Shown: positions 1-7,091 of the stretch, piece after piece
Position numbering within the stretch: the stretch's first letter is position 1
Layout of the letters: each line of letters begins with the position of its first letter
NCBI GenBank assembly: GCA_027049085.1
Contig: JALTVH010000214.1
Location: 1-12,141, forward strand
Direction of reading: 5' to 3'
Source of the DNA: Aquificaceae bacterium
GTDB lineage: Bacteria; Aquificota; Aquificia; Aquificales; Aquificaceae
Length of the DNA stretch: 12,141 nucleotides
Program-made: the position numbers and the translations under genes
The notes under the pieces: generated by a model
The model's input: only the letters and a program-made list of their open reading frames with translations
The model's database searches: none
Told to the model about the DNA's origin: nothing

Positions 1-785
1 CTTGTGGGACCTGAAACCCGTGGTTCTCTTGCCTTTGGCATTGAAGGTTGAGGATTCTGGGTAACTGCGGGACGGGCGGGTGCTGATGCCTTGCCTGTGT
101 ACAGTGCAACTTTGAGATTGCCCACAAGGGCAGGATATTCACCGAAAGGCTTATCGGTAGCAAACTTCCTGTAGAAGTAAAGGCCTAAACCTTTAATTGG
201 TGTCTGGGGATTGAAGGGTTCCGAAGCTATCTTTTTCCCATCAAGGTAGATGGAAGCTCTTCCGTTTCTCACCGTGACGGCTATCTTGTAAACTTTTTCC
301 TCCTGGAGTTTTCTAGTGTACTCCTTGAGGTTGCGTGCATCCACAGGGGTTGATGAGATACCGGCAGCTATATCCGAGCAACTTGCCCAAACAGAAATAA
401 GGGACTTTCCCGTTAGGGCATATTGGTACTTACTCTTTGCTTGATTGAGTGTTTCTTCTGGAAACAGGGTAAATAATACATACGGACATCCGGGCTCAAA
501 GGCATAAAAATTGAAGGAGATTGAAAAGTCTCCCTTGATGTCAAGGGGCTTGTAAAGGCGAAGTCCTGCATCGTATGCCCTGATCCACCTTACTCCCTTA
601 AAGTCTATACATTCGTAACCTCCAACGATCGTTGACACATCCTTAGCCACATCACCCGTGGGACAGGTACTGCTGTCAACTGTGAATATGTCTTTGTCGC
701 CGAGCTCAAGAGGTGCCGAAGGAAGGCCGAGCTGAGCAAAGGAAGTGCCGATAAAAAACAGTATAAGTGCAAGAAAGCTACGCAT
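1..785 (-). CDS. Secreted LamG-like protein, C-terminus cut by window edge
   Basis: The minus strand reads open from an ATG at 785 to the left edge, giving 261 residues with no stop, so the C-terminus is missing. Residues 1-17 look like a signal peptide with a cleavage site after SFA, so the protein should be exported. A beta-rich body follows (about 30-230). Its segment at about 165-190 (VYKIAVTVRNGRASIYLDGK) is typical of LamG/concanavalin-like jelly-roll domains. Four cysteines (41, 59, 100, 136) could form disulfides. From about 232 the chain turns Pro/Ala/Gln-rich, like a linker, so another domain probably lies beyond the window; an OmpA-like domain is one guess. The start has a strong GGGGGAG ribosome site just after the stop of the CsgG-family gene (11-base gap), so the two are probably co-transcribed. 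The specific function is unknown. Confidence 0.75.
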   Translation of the reverse strand, partial: MRSFLALILFFIGTSFAQLGLPSAPLELGDKDIFTVDSSTCPTGDVAKDVSTIVGGYECIDFKGVRWIRAYDAGLRLYKPLDIKGDFSISFNFYAFEPGCPYVLFTLFPEETLNQAKSKYQYALTGKSLISVWASCSDIAAGISSTPVDARNLKEYTRKLQEEKVYKIAVTVRNGRASIYLDGKKIASEPFNPQTPIKGLGLYFYRKFATDKPFGEYPALVGNLKVALYTGKASAPARPAVTQNPQPSMPKAREPRVSGPT

Positions 786-796
786 TATTCTCCCCC

Positions 797-2017
797 TCAG
801 AAGAGCTTTTTAAGACCGCTCTGACCTTTAAGAGGTTTCCTCTCCACAACCTGACCGAGCTTTACCCTCATGATCTGGTTCTTGTCCCCTTCAACCACAG
901 CCCAGGCCTTGTCAGCCTGTACCTGCTTGGAAATCACGAGGGTCACGGGAAGCTTTATCTGGTCACAGCTTGATTTACCTGTTATAGGGTCTGTGACAGC
1001 CTGAAAGTCAATTACAAAGAATTCCTGTCCCTCTTTTACTCCGTTCTTCGTACCGATGTTTATAAGAGCATACCTGGAGGATTTATCGGGAGCGGTCCTG
1101 AGCTGGATTATGTATCCTCTCAGGGCAAAGAGCCTTGAAAGCTCTGGCCTGATATCCTCAAGAGCTTCAGCTGATGCCTTTTTAATTCCACCGATAATGG
1201 CATCGTAATTCATCTGAAGGGTCTTTCCGAGAACTTCCCTTCCATCAACCTTCTTGGAAAAAATGATCTCCCCTGTCTCTGCATCTATAACTTTAACAGT
1301 CAGATCAACCGAAACATTCCATCCTTCCTGCGTTGAGGCACCAGCAGCAAGGACAGTACCAGCAGTTCCAAAAAGGGATTTGGCAGCACCTTTTGCATCC
1401 GAAAGGTCAACCCACTTTATATTGACGTTGTTAACTGCACCCGTGATTATGTATTTGACCCCTGCAAGCTGGCCGATCTGAACTGCAGTGTTGGGATCAA
1501 CGAGTCCCGACATCTGGAACTTCTGTTCCTGGAGAACCTTCTGGAGGTCCCTTCTGGTGTATATCTTTAAACCCCCAATATTGGCAACCTCCGTAACCAC
1601 AGCCTCTGCAACGCTTTCCCCAAGCTTAGCGTTAACGTCCCTTGAAACGGTCTGAGCCTGCCTCTTCCAGTCTGTTCTTGATGCACTTCCACCAACATGG
1701 CCGACACCTACACCACCCGGACCCGCGGTCACTCCCCAGACACCGCCGTGAACTTCCTTCCTCTTGACGGTACCTGAAGCCTGAGTCTGGACAACCTTTG
1801 CAAGGTCAAAGGTGGTATTGTTGGCAAAGTCGACAACCGCAACCTTCGGAACAGCCTGCTCATAAGCAACCCTGCAGGTGTCAGGAATATCAACCTTAAC
1901 CCTGTCCATCTCGGTTATCGGATAGGCTGTTGGGTCTATAGATTTTGCTGTAGGACCGCAGGCAAGGAGTACAGCACTTCCTCCAGCAAGGACTATGGTC
2001 TTCTTCTTTCTGCTCAT
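797..2017 (-). CDS. CsgG-family outer-membrane lipoprotein
   Basis: A 406-residue protein of the CsgG family, whose best-known member forms the outer-membrane channel that secretes curli subunits. The start is placed at 2017, not at the in-frame codon at 2092. Here an AGGAGGGG ribosome site lies a few bases upstream and the N-terminus is a clear lipoprotein signal: basic MSRKKK, a hydrophobic stretch, then lipobox LLAC with the lipidated Cys at 20. The body has the family features: strand PKVAVVDF (57-64), a helix at 123-146, TRRDLQKVLQEQ (154-165), an AGVKYIITGAV strand (185-195) and VKVIDAETGEIIFSKKV (231-247). A Gly-rich insertion (about 89-111) and a Gly/Ala segment (209-228) fall where curli CsgG has its constriction loop and first membrane hairpin. 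A C-terminal domain (about 300-406) is extra to curli CsgG. No curli genes are seen; the partner is the secreted protein downstream. Confidence 0.88.
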   Translation of the reverse strand: MSRKKKTIVLAGGSAVLLACGPTAKSIDPTAYPITEMDRVKVDIPDTCRVAYEQAVPKVAVVDFANNTTFDLAKVVQTQASGTVKRKEVHGGVWGVTAGPGGVGVGHVGGSASRTDWKRQAQTVSRDVNAKLGESVAEAVVTEVANIGGLKIYTRRDLQKVLQEQKFQMSGLVDPNTAVQIGQLAGVKYIITGAVNNVNIKWVDLSDAKGAAKSLFGTAGTVLAAGASTQEGWNVSVDLTVKVIDAETGEIIFSKKVDGREVLGKTLQMNYDAIIGGIKKASAEALEDIRPELSRLFALRGYIIQLRTAPDKSSRYALINIGTKNGVKEGQEFFVIDFQAVTDPITGKSSCDQIKLPVTLVISKQVQADKAWAVVEGDKNQIMRVKLGQVVERKPLKGQSGLKKLF

Positions 2018-2057
2018 AACATCCCCTCCTGAAAAGATATAGTTAAACCTACAATTC

Positions 2058-2085
2058 ATTTTACATCTCACTGGTATATATTCAA
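2058..2085 (-). promoter_or_regulatory. Probable promoter of the CsgG-family gene
   Basis: On the minus strand a -35-like TTGAAT (2085-2080) and a -10 TAAAAT (2063-2058) are 16 bases apart. Transcription would start near 2051, leaving a leader of about 34 bases with the AGGAGGGG ribosome site. The hexamers are imperfect and the call rests on position and spacing only. Confidence 0.45.
2072..2082 (+). promoter_or_regulatory. Possible extended -10 promoter of the alkyltransferase gene
   Basis: TGG followed by TATATA (2075-2080) or TATATT (2077-2082) resembles an extended -10 element; no -35 box is clear. A start near 2088 would give a leader of about 21 bases to the GTG at 2109. It overlaps the -35 region of the divergent csgG promoter, so the two could compete. 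Confidence 0.35.
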
Positions 2086-2108
2086 ATTCCACCTTGGAAG
2101 TCCGTCAT

Positions 2109-2537
2109 GTGAAAATTACCCAAAGGCTCTGCCTCAGGATAATCAGAAGAGGCAAGATCCTATCCACCACCGTTTTCCTCTGCAAGGAACTGCCCAGCCC
2201 CCCTGAAGAGGATCATAGATTCGTCCCTTACATTGAGCGGAAGGGAGATCCCATCATCAAATTTGAAGAGCTTGACCTTCAGTGCCTCGAGGATTGGTCG
2301 CTGAGGATCCTCTTAACTCTTAAAAGGGACGTTCCCTTCGGGAACGTGATAACTTACGGACAGCTCGCAAGGATTACGGGAACCCATCCGAGAGCAGTAG
2401 GTCTTGCAATGAAGCTCAACCCCTTTCCTCTGATCTTACCCTGTCACAGGGTTGTTAGCAGCAAGGGAATTGGGGGGTATTCAATGGGAATCGAAATCAA
2501 AAAAGAACTCCTCAGACACGAAGGGATAGTTCTTTAA
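2109..2537 (+). CDS. ogt: O6-alkylguanine-DNA alkyltransferase (MGMT/Ogt)
   Basis: A cytoplasmic suicide repair protein that moves alkyl groups from O6-alkylguanine in DNA to its own cysteine. The C-terminal half carries the family core: VPFGNVITYGQLA, then RAVGLAMKLNP with the presumed arginine finger, then the active-site PCHRV followed by a GGYSMGIEIKKELLRHEG ending. The active-site Cys is present (residue 112 from this start), so this is not an alkyltransferase-like protein, in which that residue is replaced. The N-terminal half is short and poorly conserved, as is common. GTG 2109 is preferred because GGAAG lies 8 bases before it; TTG 2094 is the alternative and would add five residues. 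The 3' end overlaps the convergent ModE-like gene by 26 bases. The loop before the arginine finger is a few residues shorter than in the human enzyme. Confidence 0.92.
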   Translation: MKITQRLCLRIIRRGKILSTTVFLCKELPSPPEEDHRFVPYIERKGDPIIKFEELDLQCLEDWSLRILLTLKRDVPFGNVITYGQLARITGTHPRAVGLAMKLNPFPLILPCHRVVSSKGIGGYSMGIEIKKELLRHEGIVL

Positions 2538-2811
2538 AAGCCTTCAGTATCCTTTCGTACTCTTCAAGGAGGTTTACGCCTTCCTGTGTGAGCACGGCCC
2601 CTTTGCCTCTTTTCCTATCAAGGATCCTGCATCCGAGCCTCTCTTCCATTCCTTTTATCTGGGAAAAGGCCCTTTTATAAGTCAAACCGAGATTTTCACT
2701 TGCTTTCTTGATAGAACCCGTTTTCTCAACCTCTCTGAGGAGGCGGTACTTTCCCTCACTTATTACGGGCTTTCCATCCTTTTCAAGCCAGACCTTAAAC
2801 CTTACCCTCAA
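2512..2811 (-). CDS. Small ModE/LysR-type winged-helix regulator
   Basis: A 99-residue protein matching the N-terminal DNA-binding domain of the molybdate regulator ModE. The recognisable part is at about 18-80: LLREVEKTGSIKKASENLGL, then TYKRAFSQIKGMEERLG, a wing rich in Arg/Lys/Gly (DRKRGKG), and VLTQEGVNLLEEYERIL. The C-terminal molybdate-binding (MOP) domains of full ModE are absent, and the chain ends right after the dimerising helix, so it may bind DNA without sensing molybdate. Its ATG overlaps the stop of yggS by four bases (ATGA), so it is translated from the yggS transcript. Its 3' end overlaps the convergent alkyltransferase gene. No molybdate transport or cofactor gene is in the window, so its targets are unknown; autoregulation of the yggS unit is possible. 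Confidence 0.82.
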   Translation of the reverse strand: MRVRFKVWLEKDGKPVISEGKYRLLREVEKTGSIKKASENLGLTYKRAFSQIKGMEERLGCRILDRKRGKGAVLTQEGVNLLEEYERILKAFKELSLRV

Positions 2812-3491
2812 TCCCTTTCCCCAAAGAGGACTGTTCCGAGCCTCACTATAGTAGCTCCCTCCTCAATTGCCACCTCAAAGTCAGAGGACATTCCCATGGA
2901 TAGTTCACTGAGTTTTATTCCAAGAGCTGACTCAAGGGAATCTCTGAGGTTTCTGAGCTTCTCAAAGTAAGGTCTTGATCTTTCAGGAATTTGAGAGTAC
3001 GGGGGGATTGCCATGAGGCCGTTGACTCGGACGTGGGTACACTGGAACACCCTCTCAAGAAAAGGGAGAACCTCTTGAGGAACCAGTCCACCCTTGGTCC
3101 CTTCACCTCCAAGGTTCACCTCAACGAGGCATTCCTGAACTATACCCAGCCTTCCTGCCCTCTTTTCAAGCTCTTCAAGGAGGGACTCCCTGTCAAGAGA
3201 GTGTATAAGTGTCACCTTTCCGAGTATGTACTTGACCTTGTTGCTCTGGAGCCTCCCTATGAAGTGCCACTCTATATCAAGGTCTCTGAGGTCCTCGTAC
3301 TTTTTGACGAATTCCTGAACCCTGTTCTCTCCGTATAGTTTGAGTCCGCAATGGTAGAATTTTTTTATCTTTTCAGATGGAACGGTCTTGGTGGCTCCCA
3401 GGAGCCTGACTTCCTGAGGAGACCTGCCCGACCTCAAGCAGGCTTTATCAATTCGTTCCAGGATACGTTCAAGGACAGAGCACTCACTCAC
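2808..3491 (-). CDS. yggS: YggS/PLPBP pyridoxal-phosphate homeostasis protein
   Basis: A 227-residue, single-domain TIM-barrel protein of the YggS/PROSC family, which binds pyridoxal 5'-phosphate and keeps vitamin B6 and amino-acid pools balanced; no enzymatic activity is firmly known for the family. The PLP lysine is K35 in LLGATKTVP. Further family motifs are YGENRVQE, WHFIGRLQSNK, VEVNLGGEGTKGG, VNGLMAIPP, and near the end LSMGMSSDFEVAIEEGATIVRLGT, which holds the phosphate. Length is normal. The start is a GTG with no convincing ribosome site, and there is no usable codon upstream before a stop; a TATAAT box lies only 13 bases away, so the mRNA is probably nearly leaderless. It is the first gene of a two-gene unit with the ModE-like regulator and diverges from mazG. 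Confidence 0.95.
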   Translation of the reverse strand: MSECSVLERILERIDKACLRSGRSPQEVRLLGATKTVPSEKIKKFYHCGLKLYGENRVQEFVKKYEDLRDLDIEWHFIGRLQSNKVKYILGKVTLIHSLDRESLLEELEKRAGRLGIVQECLVEVNLGGEGTKGGLVPQEVLPFLERVFQCTHVRVNGLMAIPPYSQIPERSRPYFEKLRNLRDSLESALGIKLSELSMGMSSDFEVAIEEGATIVRLGTVLFGERD

Positions 3492-3516
3492 CGAACTGTT
3501 ATAAATTATAAGGTCA
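3492..3516. promoter_or_regulatory. Back-to-back promoters between yggS and mazG
   Basis: This 25-base gap holds an AT-rich near-palindrome, TTATAAATTATAA (3499-3511). On the minus strand it reads TATAAT (3510-3505), facing yggS; on the plus strand TATAAA (3500-3505), facing mazG. Starts 6-7 bases beyond each box would leave leaders of about five bases. No clear -35 box is seen on either side, and any such element would lie inside the opposing gene. Confidence 0.5.
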
Positions 3517-4290
3517 ATGAATCAGAGCAGACGATACACCTTTCAGGACCTCCTTGAGGTCATGGAAAAGCTCAGAAAGGAATGCCCCTGGGACAGGGAA
3601 CAGACACATGAAAGTCTCAAAAAGTACCTTATAGAGGAAGCCTATGAGGTCCTTGATGCCATAGATTCGGGAAAAGATGAAAAACTTAAAGAGGAACTTG
3701 GCGACCTGTTTCTTCAGCCCGTTTTTCATTCCCAGATAGCCAAGGAAAGAAGAGCCTTTGATATAAATGACGTCATAGATGCTCTTGTTAAAAAGCTAAT
3801 TGAGAGGCACCCCCACGTTTTTGGAGATGCAAAGCCGGAAGAGGTTCTTAAAAACTGGGAAAAGAAGAAAACCGAATCAAGAGAAAGTATTCTCGAGGGG
3901 ATCCCAAAGCACCTCCCTGCCCTTATGAGGTCTCAGAAGCTCCAGGACAGAGCAAGCAGGGTGGGTTTTGATTTTGAGAGGATCGATCAGGTCTTTGAAA
4001 AGATTGAAGAGGAGATTTCCGAGCTTAAAGATTCTTTAGATAAGGGAGAGAAGGAAAATATTGAGCATGAAATCGGCGATATTCTAACTGCAGTGGTTGA
4101 GCTTGCGAGATTTGTTGGAGTTGATGCGGAAACAGCCCTGCAGAAAGCCAACGACCGCTTTGTGAGGAGATTCACCTTTATTGAGAAGGAAGCGAGGAAA
4201 TCAGGAAAGACTCTGGAGAGCATGAGCCTGGAAGAAATGGATACTCTCTGGCTAAGGGCAAAAAAAGAGCTTGAAGGTTATGAGGGATAG
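3517..4290 (+). CDS. mazG: Nucleoside triphosphate pyrophosphohydrolase MazG
   Basis: A 257-residue cytoplasmic enzyme, close to the length of E. coli MazG, with the usual two tandem MazG domains. It hydrolyses NTPs and dNTPs to monophosphates and pyrophosphate, a house-cleaning role. The N-terminal domain shows CPWDREQTHESLKKYLIEEA (23-42), with Glu40, Glu41 and Glu44 of the metal site, then EELGDLFLQPVFHSQIA (59-75) and RHPHVFGD. The C-terminal, normally catalytic, domain has EEEISEL (164-170) and HEIGD (184-188), giving the EExxE...ExxD metal-binding pattern intact. The ATG is preceded by only a weak AAGG close to the start. It diverges from yggS and its 3' end overlaps the convergent queH by 13 bases, so it is probably transcribed alone. 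Confidence 0.95.
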   Translation: MNQSRRYTFQDLLEVMEKLRKECPWDREQTHESLKKYLIEEAYEVLDAIDSGKDEKLKEELGDLFLQPVFHSQIAKERRAFDINDVIDALVKKLIERHPHVFGDAKPEEVLKNWEKKKTESRESILEGIPKHLPALMRSQKLQDRASRVGFDFERIDQVFEKIEEEISELKDSLDKGEKENIEHEIGDILTAVVELARFVGVDAETALQKANDRFVRRFTFIEKEARKSGKTLESMSLEEMDTLWLRAKKELEGYEG

Positions 4291-5516
4291 CCGAGAAAAT
4301 CAATTTCCGAGCCAGTGACTTCCTCAAGAACTCTGAGCCCCGATTGGAGCACCGATACCGCACCTGCGAGGCAAAGAGCTGTAGAGCCTTTCCTGATTGA
4401 GTCTTCCCTTTCCTTCAAAAGGTGTTCAACAGACCCAAGGTCCCAGCCTCTTTTGTCCTGGAGGGTATCTGCGGGAATGGCAATGACCTTCTGCGCACCG
4501 CTTTTTCCTATTATCAGGACCCTTGAGGTAAGAGGAATAAATTCTGTCTGGAGAGTAGCGGTCACCTTTTCCTTGAGAAGAAGTTCCTCGTAGTCTTTAG
4601 AAACTATAAAGGTCGGCGGAATAAGTCCGCTGAACTCATCAAGGGGCTGATCCCCCAGCTCTTCTACTAGTTGTACTGTTACGAACTGTTTGGAAAGGAT
4701 CAGCCTGTTTTTCCCAGCTCTCTGGAGAAATCCTCTAACCTTTCCTTTTATTGAGCGGGAATAGGTTTTGACGATTGACGGAACTGGTCTGTCCCCTGCC
4801 AGAATTCCCCCCTCAAGAACACGCCACCCGAGAAAGGGAAACTCAACTTCACGGGTTTCCAGACCAAGTTCCTCTGCCCTCTCCCTTACTTCCTTTATGA
4901 ACAGAGTTTCCTCCCTGCTCCCCGGTGCCCTGTATCCAAAGGAGGTCATGTCCCATAACATGTCCTCTCCTTTCTGCTGGGATAGGGCAAAGATGCAACC
5001 GCAGTAATCTTGCATGTAGACCTCTTTATCTTTTGAAAGCCTGAACATCTCCTGAGTACCACCACCCTTGCGGTAGTTAACCGCAATGAACTGTATCCCG
5101 TGTCTGCCCGCTGTCTTCTCTCCGCTCTCTCTGAGCTGATCAAAGCGCTTTTTTGGGCTCATAAGGAGGGTAGTTGTCATCTCTTGGCATCCAAGCTCCC
5201 TCGCAAGCTGTGCTGACCTTTCAAGTCTGACATCAAAACAGACACTGCACCTCTCACCCCTTTCAGGCTCATCCTCAAGCCCCTTTACCGAATCCATCCA
5301 TGACTCGGGGTCATACTCTCCCTCAATGAGAGGGATTCCAAGGTCTCTGCAAATCCTTTTGGTTTCAACAAGTCTCAACCTGTACTCCTCGTAAGGGTGA
5401 ATGTTCGGATCGTAGAAAAATCCCACCATTTCCTTTTCTGGGAAATCTTCCTTCAGTCTCTTAAGGAAGTAGAAAGCATCAGGTGCACAGCATATGTGAA
5501 CAAGGAGTCCAGCCAT
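4278..5516 (-). CDS. queH: Epoxyqueuosine reductase QueH with C-terminal extension
   Basis: The N-terminal half (about 1-190) is QueH (formerly DUF208), which reduces epoxyqueuosine to queuosine in tRNA, the last step of that wobble-base modification. Its signature cysteines are all present: HICC (Cys9, Cys10), CSVC (Cys90, Cys93) and YCGC (Cys172, Cys174), the residues that hold an iron-sulfur cluster and a nearby metal. MTTTLLMSPKK and YRKGGG are further family segments. QueH alone is about 200 residues; here another 220 follow. This second part has no motif I recognise, though extended QueH proteins are, to my memory, found in some Campylobacterota and Aquificota. The start is 16 bases after hspR with a poor ribosome site, so it is the third gene of the dnaJ-hspR operon. 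The 3' end overlaps convergent mazG. Confidence 0.88.
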   Translation of the reverse strand: MAGLLVHICCAPDAFYFLKRLKEDFPEKEMVGFFYDPNIHPYEEYRLRLVETKRICRDLGIPLIEGEYDPESWMDSVKGLEDEPERGERCSVCFDVRLERSAQLARELGCQEMTTTLLMSPKKRFDQLRESGEKTAGRHGIQFIAVNYRKGGGTQEMFRLSKDKEVYMQDYCGCIFALSQQKGEDMLWDMTSFGYRAPGSREETLFIKEVRERAEELGLETREVEFPFLGWRVLEGGILAGDRPVPSIVKTYSRSIKGKVRGFLQRAGKNRLILSKQFVTVQLVEELGDQPLDEFSGLIPPTFIVSKDYEELLLKEKVTATLQTEFIPLTSRVLIIGKSGAQKVIAIPADTLQDKRGWDLGSVEHLLKEREDSIRKGSTALCLAGAVSVLQSGLRVLEEVTGSEIDFLGYPS

Positions 5517-5532
5517 CCCCAGAATTATAGAA

Positions 5533-5925
5533 TTAGCTCTTTTTCATGTTTATGATGTCTTCCACTTTCATGACCTTCCTTTTGGGGACATTGACTATTG
5601 CTTTGCTCAGGTCCTCGCCCTCATATATTTTTGACAGCTCGTTCTGAATAAATTCCATGAGCTGGTCAAGCTGTTTCTGGAGGTCCTCAATCTGCTCCTT
5701 CATATTGAGGATTATGTCAACCCCTGCCAGGTTTACACCGAGTTCCCTGGTCAGGAAGAGGATAAATTCAAGCCTCTCAAGGTCATCGTTGGAGTAAAGC
5801 CTGGTGTTCCCCTGAGTGCGAGAGGGCTTGAGGAGTCCTTCCCTCTCGTAAAGACGCAGAGTCTGGGGATGGATGTCATACATCTGAGCAACAACGCCTA
5901 TTGTATAAAGCCCCTTCTTCTTCAT
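5533..5925 (-). CDS. hspR: HspR, MerR-family heat-shock repressor
   Basis: A 130-residue MerR-type DNA-binding protein of the HspR group, which represses chaperone genes by binding HAIR inverted repeats and is released on heat stress, with DnaK as co-repressor in the systems studied. Residues about 7-75 are the winged-helix domain: YTIGVVAQMYDIHPQTLRLY, EREGLLKPSRTQGNTRLYS, then LGVNLAGVDIILNM. A short coiled coil (about 72-95) for dimerisation follows, then a basic tail. ATG 5925 is preferred over the GTG at 5934, because GAGGTGA, a very good ribosome site, lies five bases before it and contains the dnaJ stop codon. The pairing with dnaJ matches known dnaJ/cbpA-hspR loci. A HAIR-like site lies at the promoter of this operon, so it probably represses itself. 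Confidence 0.9.
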   Translation of the reverse strand: MKKKGLYTIGVVAQMYDIHPQTLRLYEREGLLKPSRTQGNTRLYSNDDLERLEFILFLTRELGVNLAGVDIILNMKEQIEDLQKQLDQLMEFIQNELSKIYEGEDLSKAIVNVPKRKVMKVEDIINMKKS

Positions 5926-5930
5926 GGCAC

Positions 5931-5937
5931 TCACCTC
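5931..5937 (-). promoter_or_regulatory. Ribosome-binding site that sets the hspR start
   Basis: GAGGTGA on the minus strand, five bases before ATG 5925, embeds the TGA stop of dnaJ. This favours ATG 5925 over GTG 5934, which has no comparable site, and suggests ribosomes that finish dnaJ restart on hspR. Confidence 0.65.
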
Positions 5938-7079
5938 TCAACCACCCTTTTTGGCTGAGGCAAAACATCCTTCAATTCCTTCAGGAGTTTCTCAACCTTC
6001 CTTCCGTCTCCCACTATTTTGCTGAGCCTGCTTATTTTGGGAACATCAACGTTTACCCTCACTATTAGATCACCCCTTCCGGATCCTCTGAGCCTCGGCA
6101 TTCCATGTCCCTTCACCCTTACAACATCGCCATGAGAGGAACCGGGAGGGATTTCTACCTTAACGCTCTCGCCTGAGATCGTCGGGACCTCTATCTCTGT
6201 TCCAAGAACAGCCTCTGGATAGGAGACATTTACATCAATAATAAGGTCCTCTCCCTTCCTTTCAAAGATCCCGTGATCTTTGACTTTAACGTATATGTAG
6301 AGGTCTCCCGAACTTCCACCGTACCTCCCTGCATGACCCTTTCCCTCTACTACAAGCCTTGATCCGTTGTCAACACCGGGAGGTATCCTTACCTTGATCT
6401 TCTCACGCTTTGATATAACTCCTCTGCCACCGCAGGTCCTGCAGGGCTCGTACACTACGCCTTCGCCACCGCAGGTTGAGCAGGTCTGAGAAATGGTTAT
6501 GAAGAACTGCCTCTGGACTACCTGCCCTGTGCCCTGACAGGTAGGGCAGGTCCTGACACCCTTTGAAGGATCGTATCCCTTTCCCCCACAGGTGTCGCAT
6601 TCAACAAACCTGTCAACATAGATTTCCTCAGTAATTCCCCTGTACGCTTCCTCAAGGCTGATCTCAATAGTCTTCTGGATGTCCTCACCCCTTATGGGCC
6701 TCCTGCCCTCACGCCTCCTTCCTCTCGTTGCCCTCTCAAAGATGGAGCCGAAGTCAAAGCCGAAGTCCCCGCCAAAGAAATCCCTGAGGATGTCCTCAAG
6801 GTCAGGGATGGTTCCACCAAAATCCTGAGCCCTTGTTCCCTGTCCCGCTCCCTCAAAGGCAGAGTGCCCATACATATCATAGAGCTTCCTTTTTTCGGGA
6901 TCAGACAGCACCTGGTATGCCTCGTTTATCTCCTTGAATTTCTCCTGAGCGTCTGGGCTTTTATTGATATCAGGGTGGTACTTCCTTGCAAGTTTTCTAA
7001 AAGCCTTTTTAATCTCATCCTGCGAGGCATTGCGCGATACACCAAGGATCTCGTAGTAATCCCTTTTGGTGGAGGGCAT
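5931..7079 (-). CDS. dnaJ: Chaperone DnaJ (Hsp40)
   Basis: A full-length 382-residue DnaJ, the co-chaperone that delivers unfolded proteins to DnaK and stimulates its ATPase. The J domain spans about 5-70 with the essential HPD at 35-37. A Gly/Phe-rich stretch follows (about 71-115). The zinc-binding region (161-220) has all four CxxCxGxG motifs, with cysteines at 161, 164, 178, 181, 200, 203, 213 and 216. The C-terminal substrate-binding domains (about 225-350) end in a basic tail. The ATG is preceded by a perfect AGGAGGT and, 37-65 bases upstream, by a good sigma-70 promoter overlapped by a HAIR-like operator. It leads a unit with hspR and queH. dnaK and grpE are not in the window, unlike the dnaK-grpE-dnaJ-hspR order in actinomycetes. 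Confidence 0.97.
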   Translation of the reverse strand: MPSTKRDYYEILGVSRNASQDEIKKAFRKLARKYHPDINKSPDAQEKFKEINEAYQVLSDPEKRKLYDMYGHSAFEGAGQGTRAQDFGGTIPDLEDILRDFFGGDFGFDFGSIFERATRGRRREGRRPIRGEDIQKTIEISLEEAYRGITEEIYVDRFVECDTCGGKGYDPSKGVRTCPTCQGTGQVVQRQFFITISQTCSTCGGEGVVYEPCRTCGGRGVISKREKIKVRIPPGVDNGSRLVVEGKGHAGRYGGSSGDLYIYVKVKDHGIFERKGEDLIIDVNVSYPEAVLGTEIEVPTISGESVKVEIPPGSSHGDVVRVKGHGMPRLRGSGRGDLIVRVNVDVPKISRLSKIVGDGRKVEKLLKELKDVLPQPKRVVER

Positions 7080-7091
7080 TTATAAACCTCC

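Noticed and set aside
767..973. 68-residue plus-strand reading frame
   Set aside because: It lies across the junction of two well-supported minus-strand genes and resembles no family; it is a shadow.
2018..2092. Longer start of the CsgG-family protein at 2092
   Set aside because: The extra 25 residues would bury the basic lipoprotein signal inside the chain, and the strong AGGAGGGG site lies just before 2017.
2925..2945. CTCAAG resembling a HAIR half-site
   Set aside because: It is a single half-site within yggS coding sequence with no partner at seven bases.
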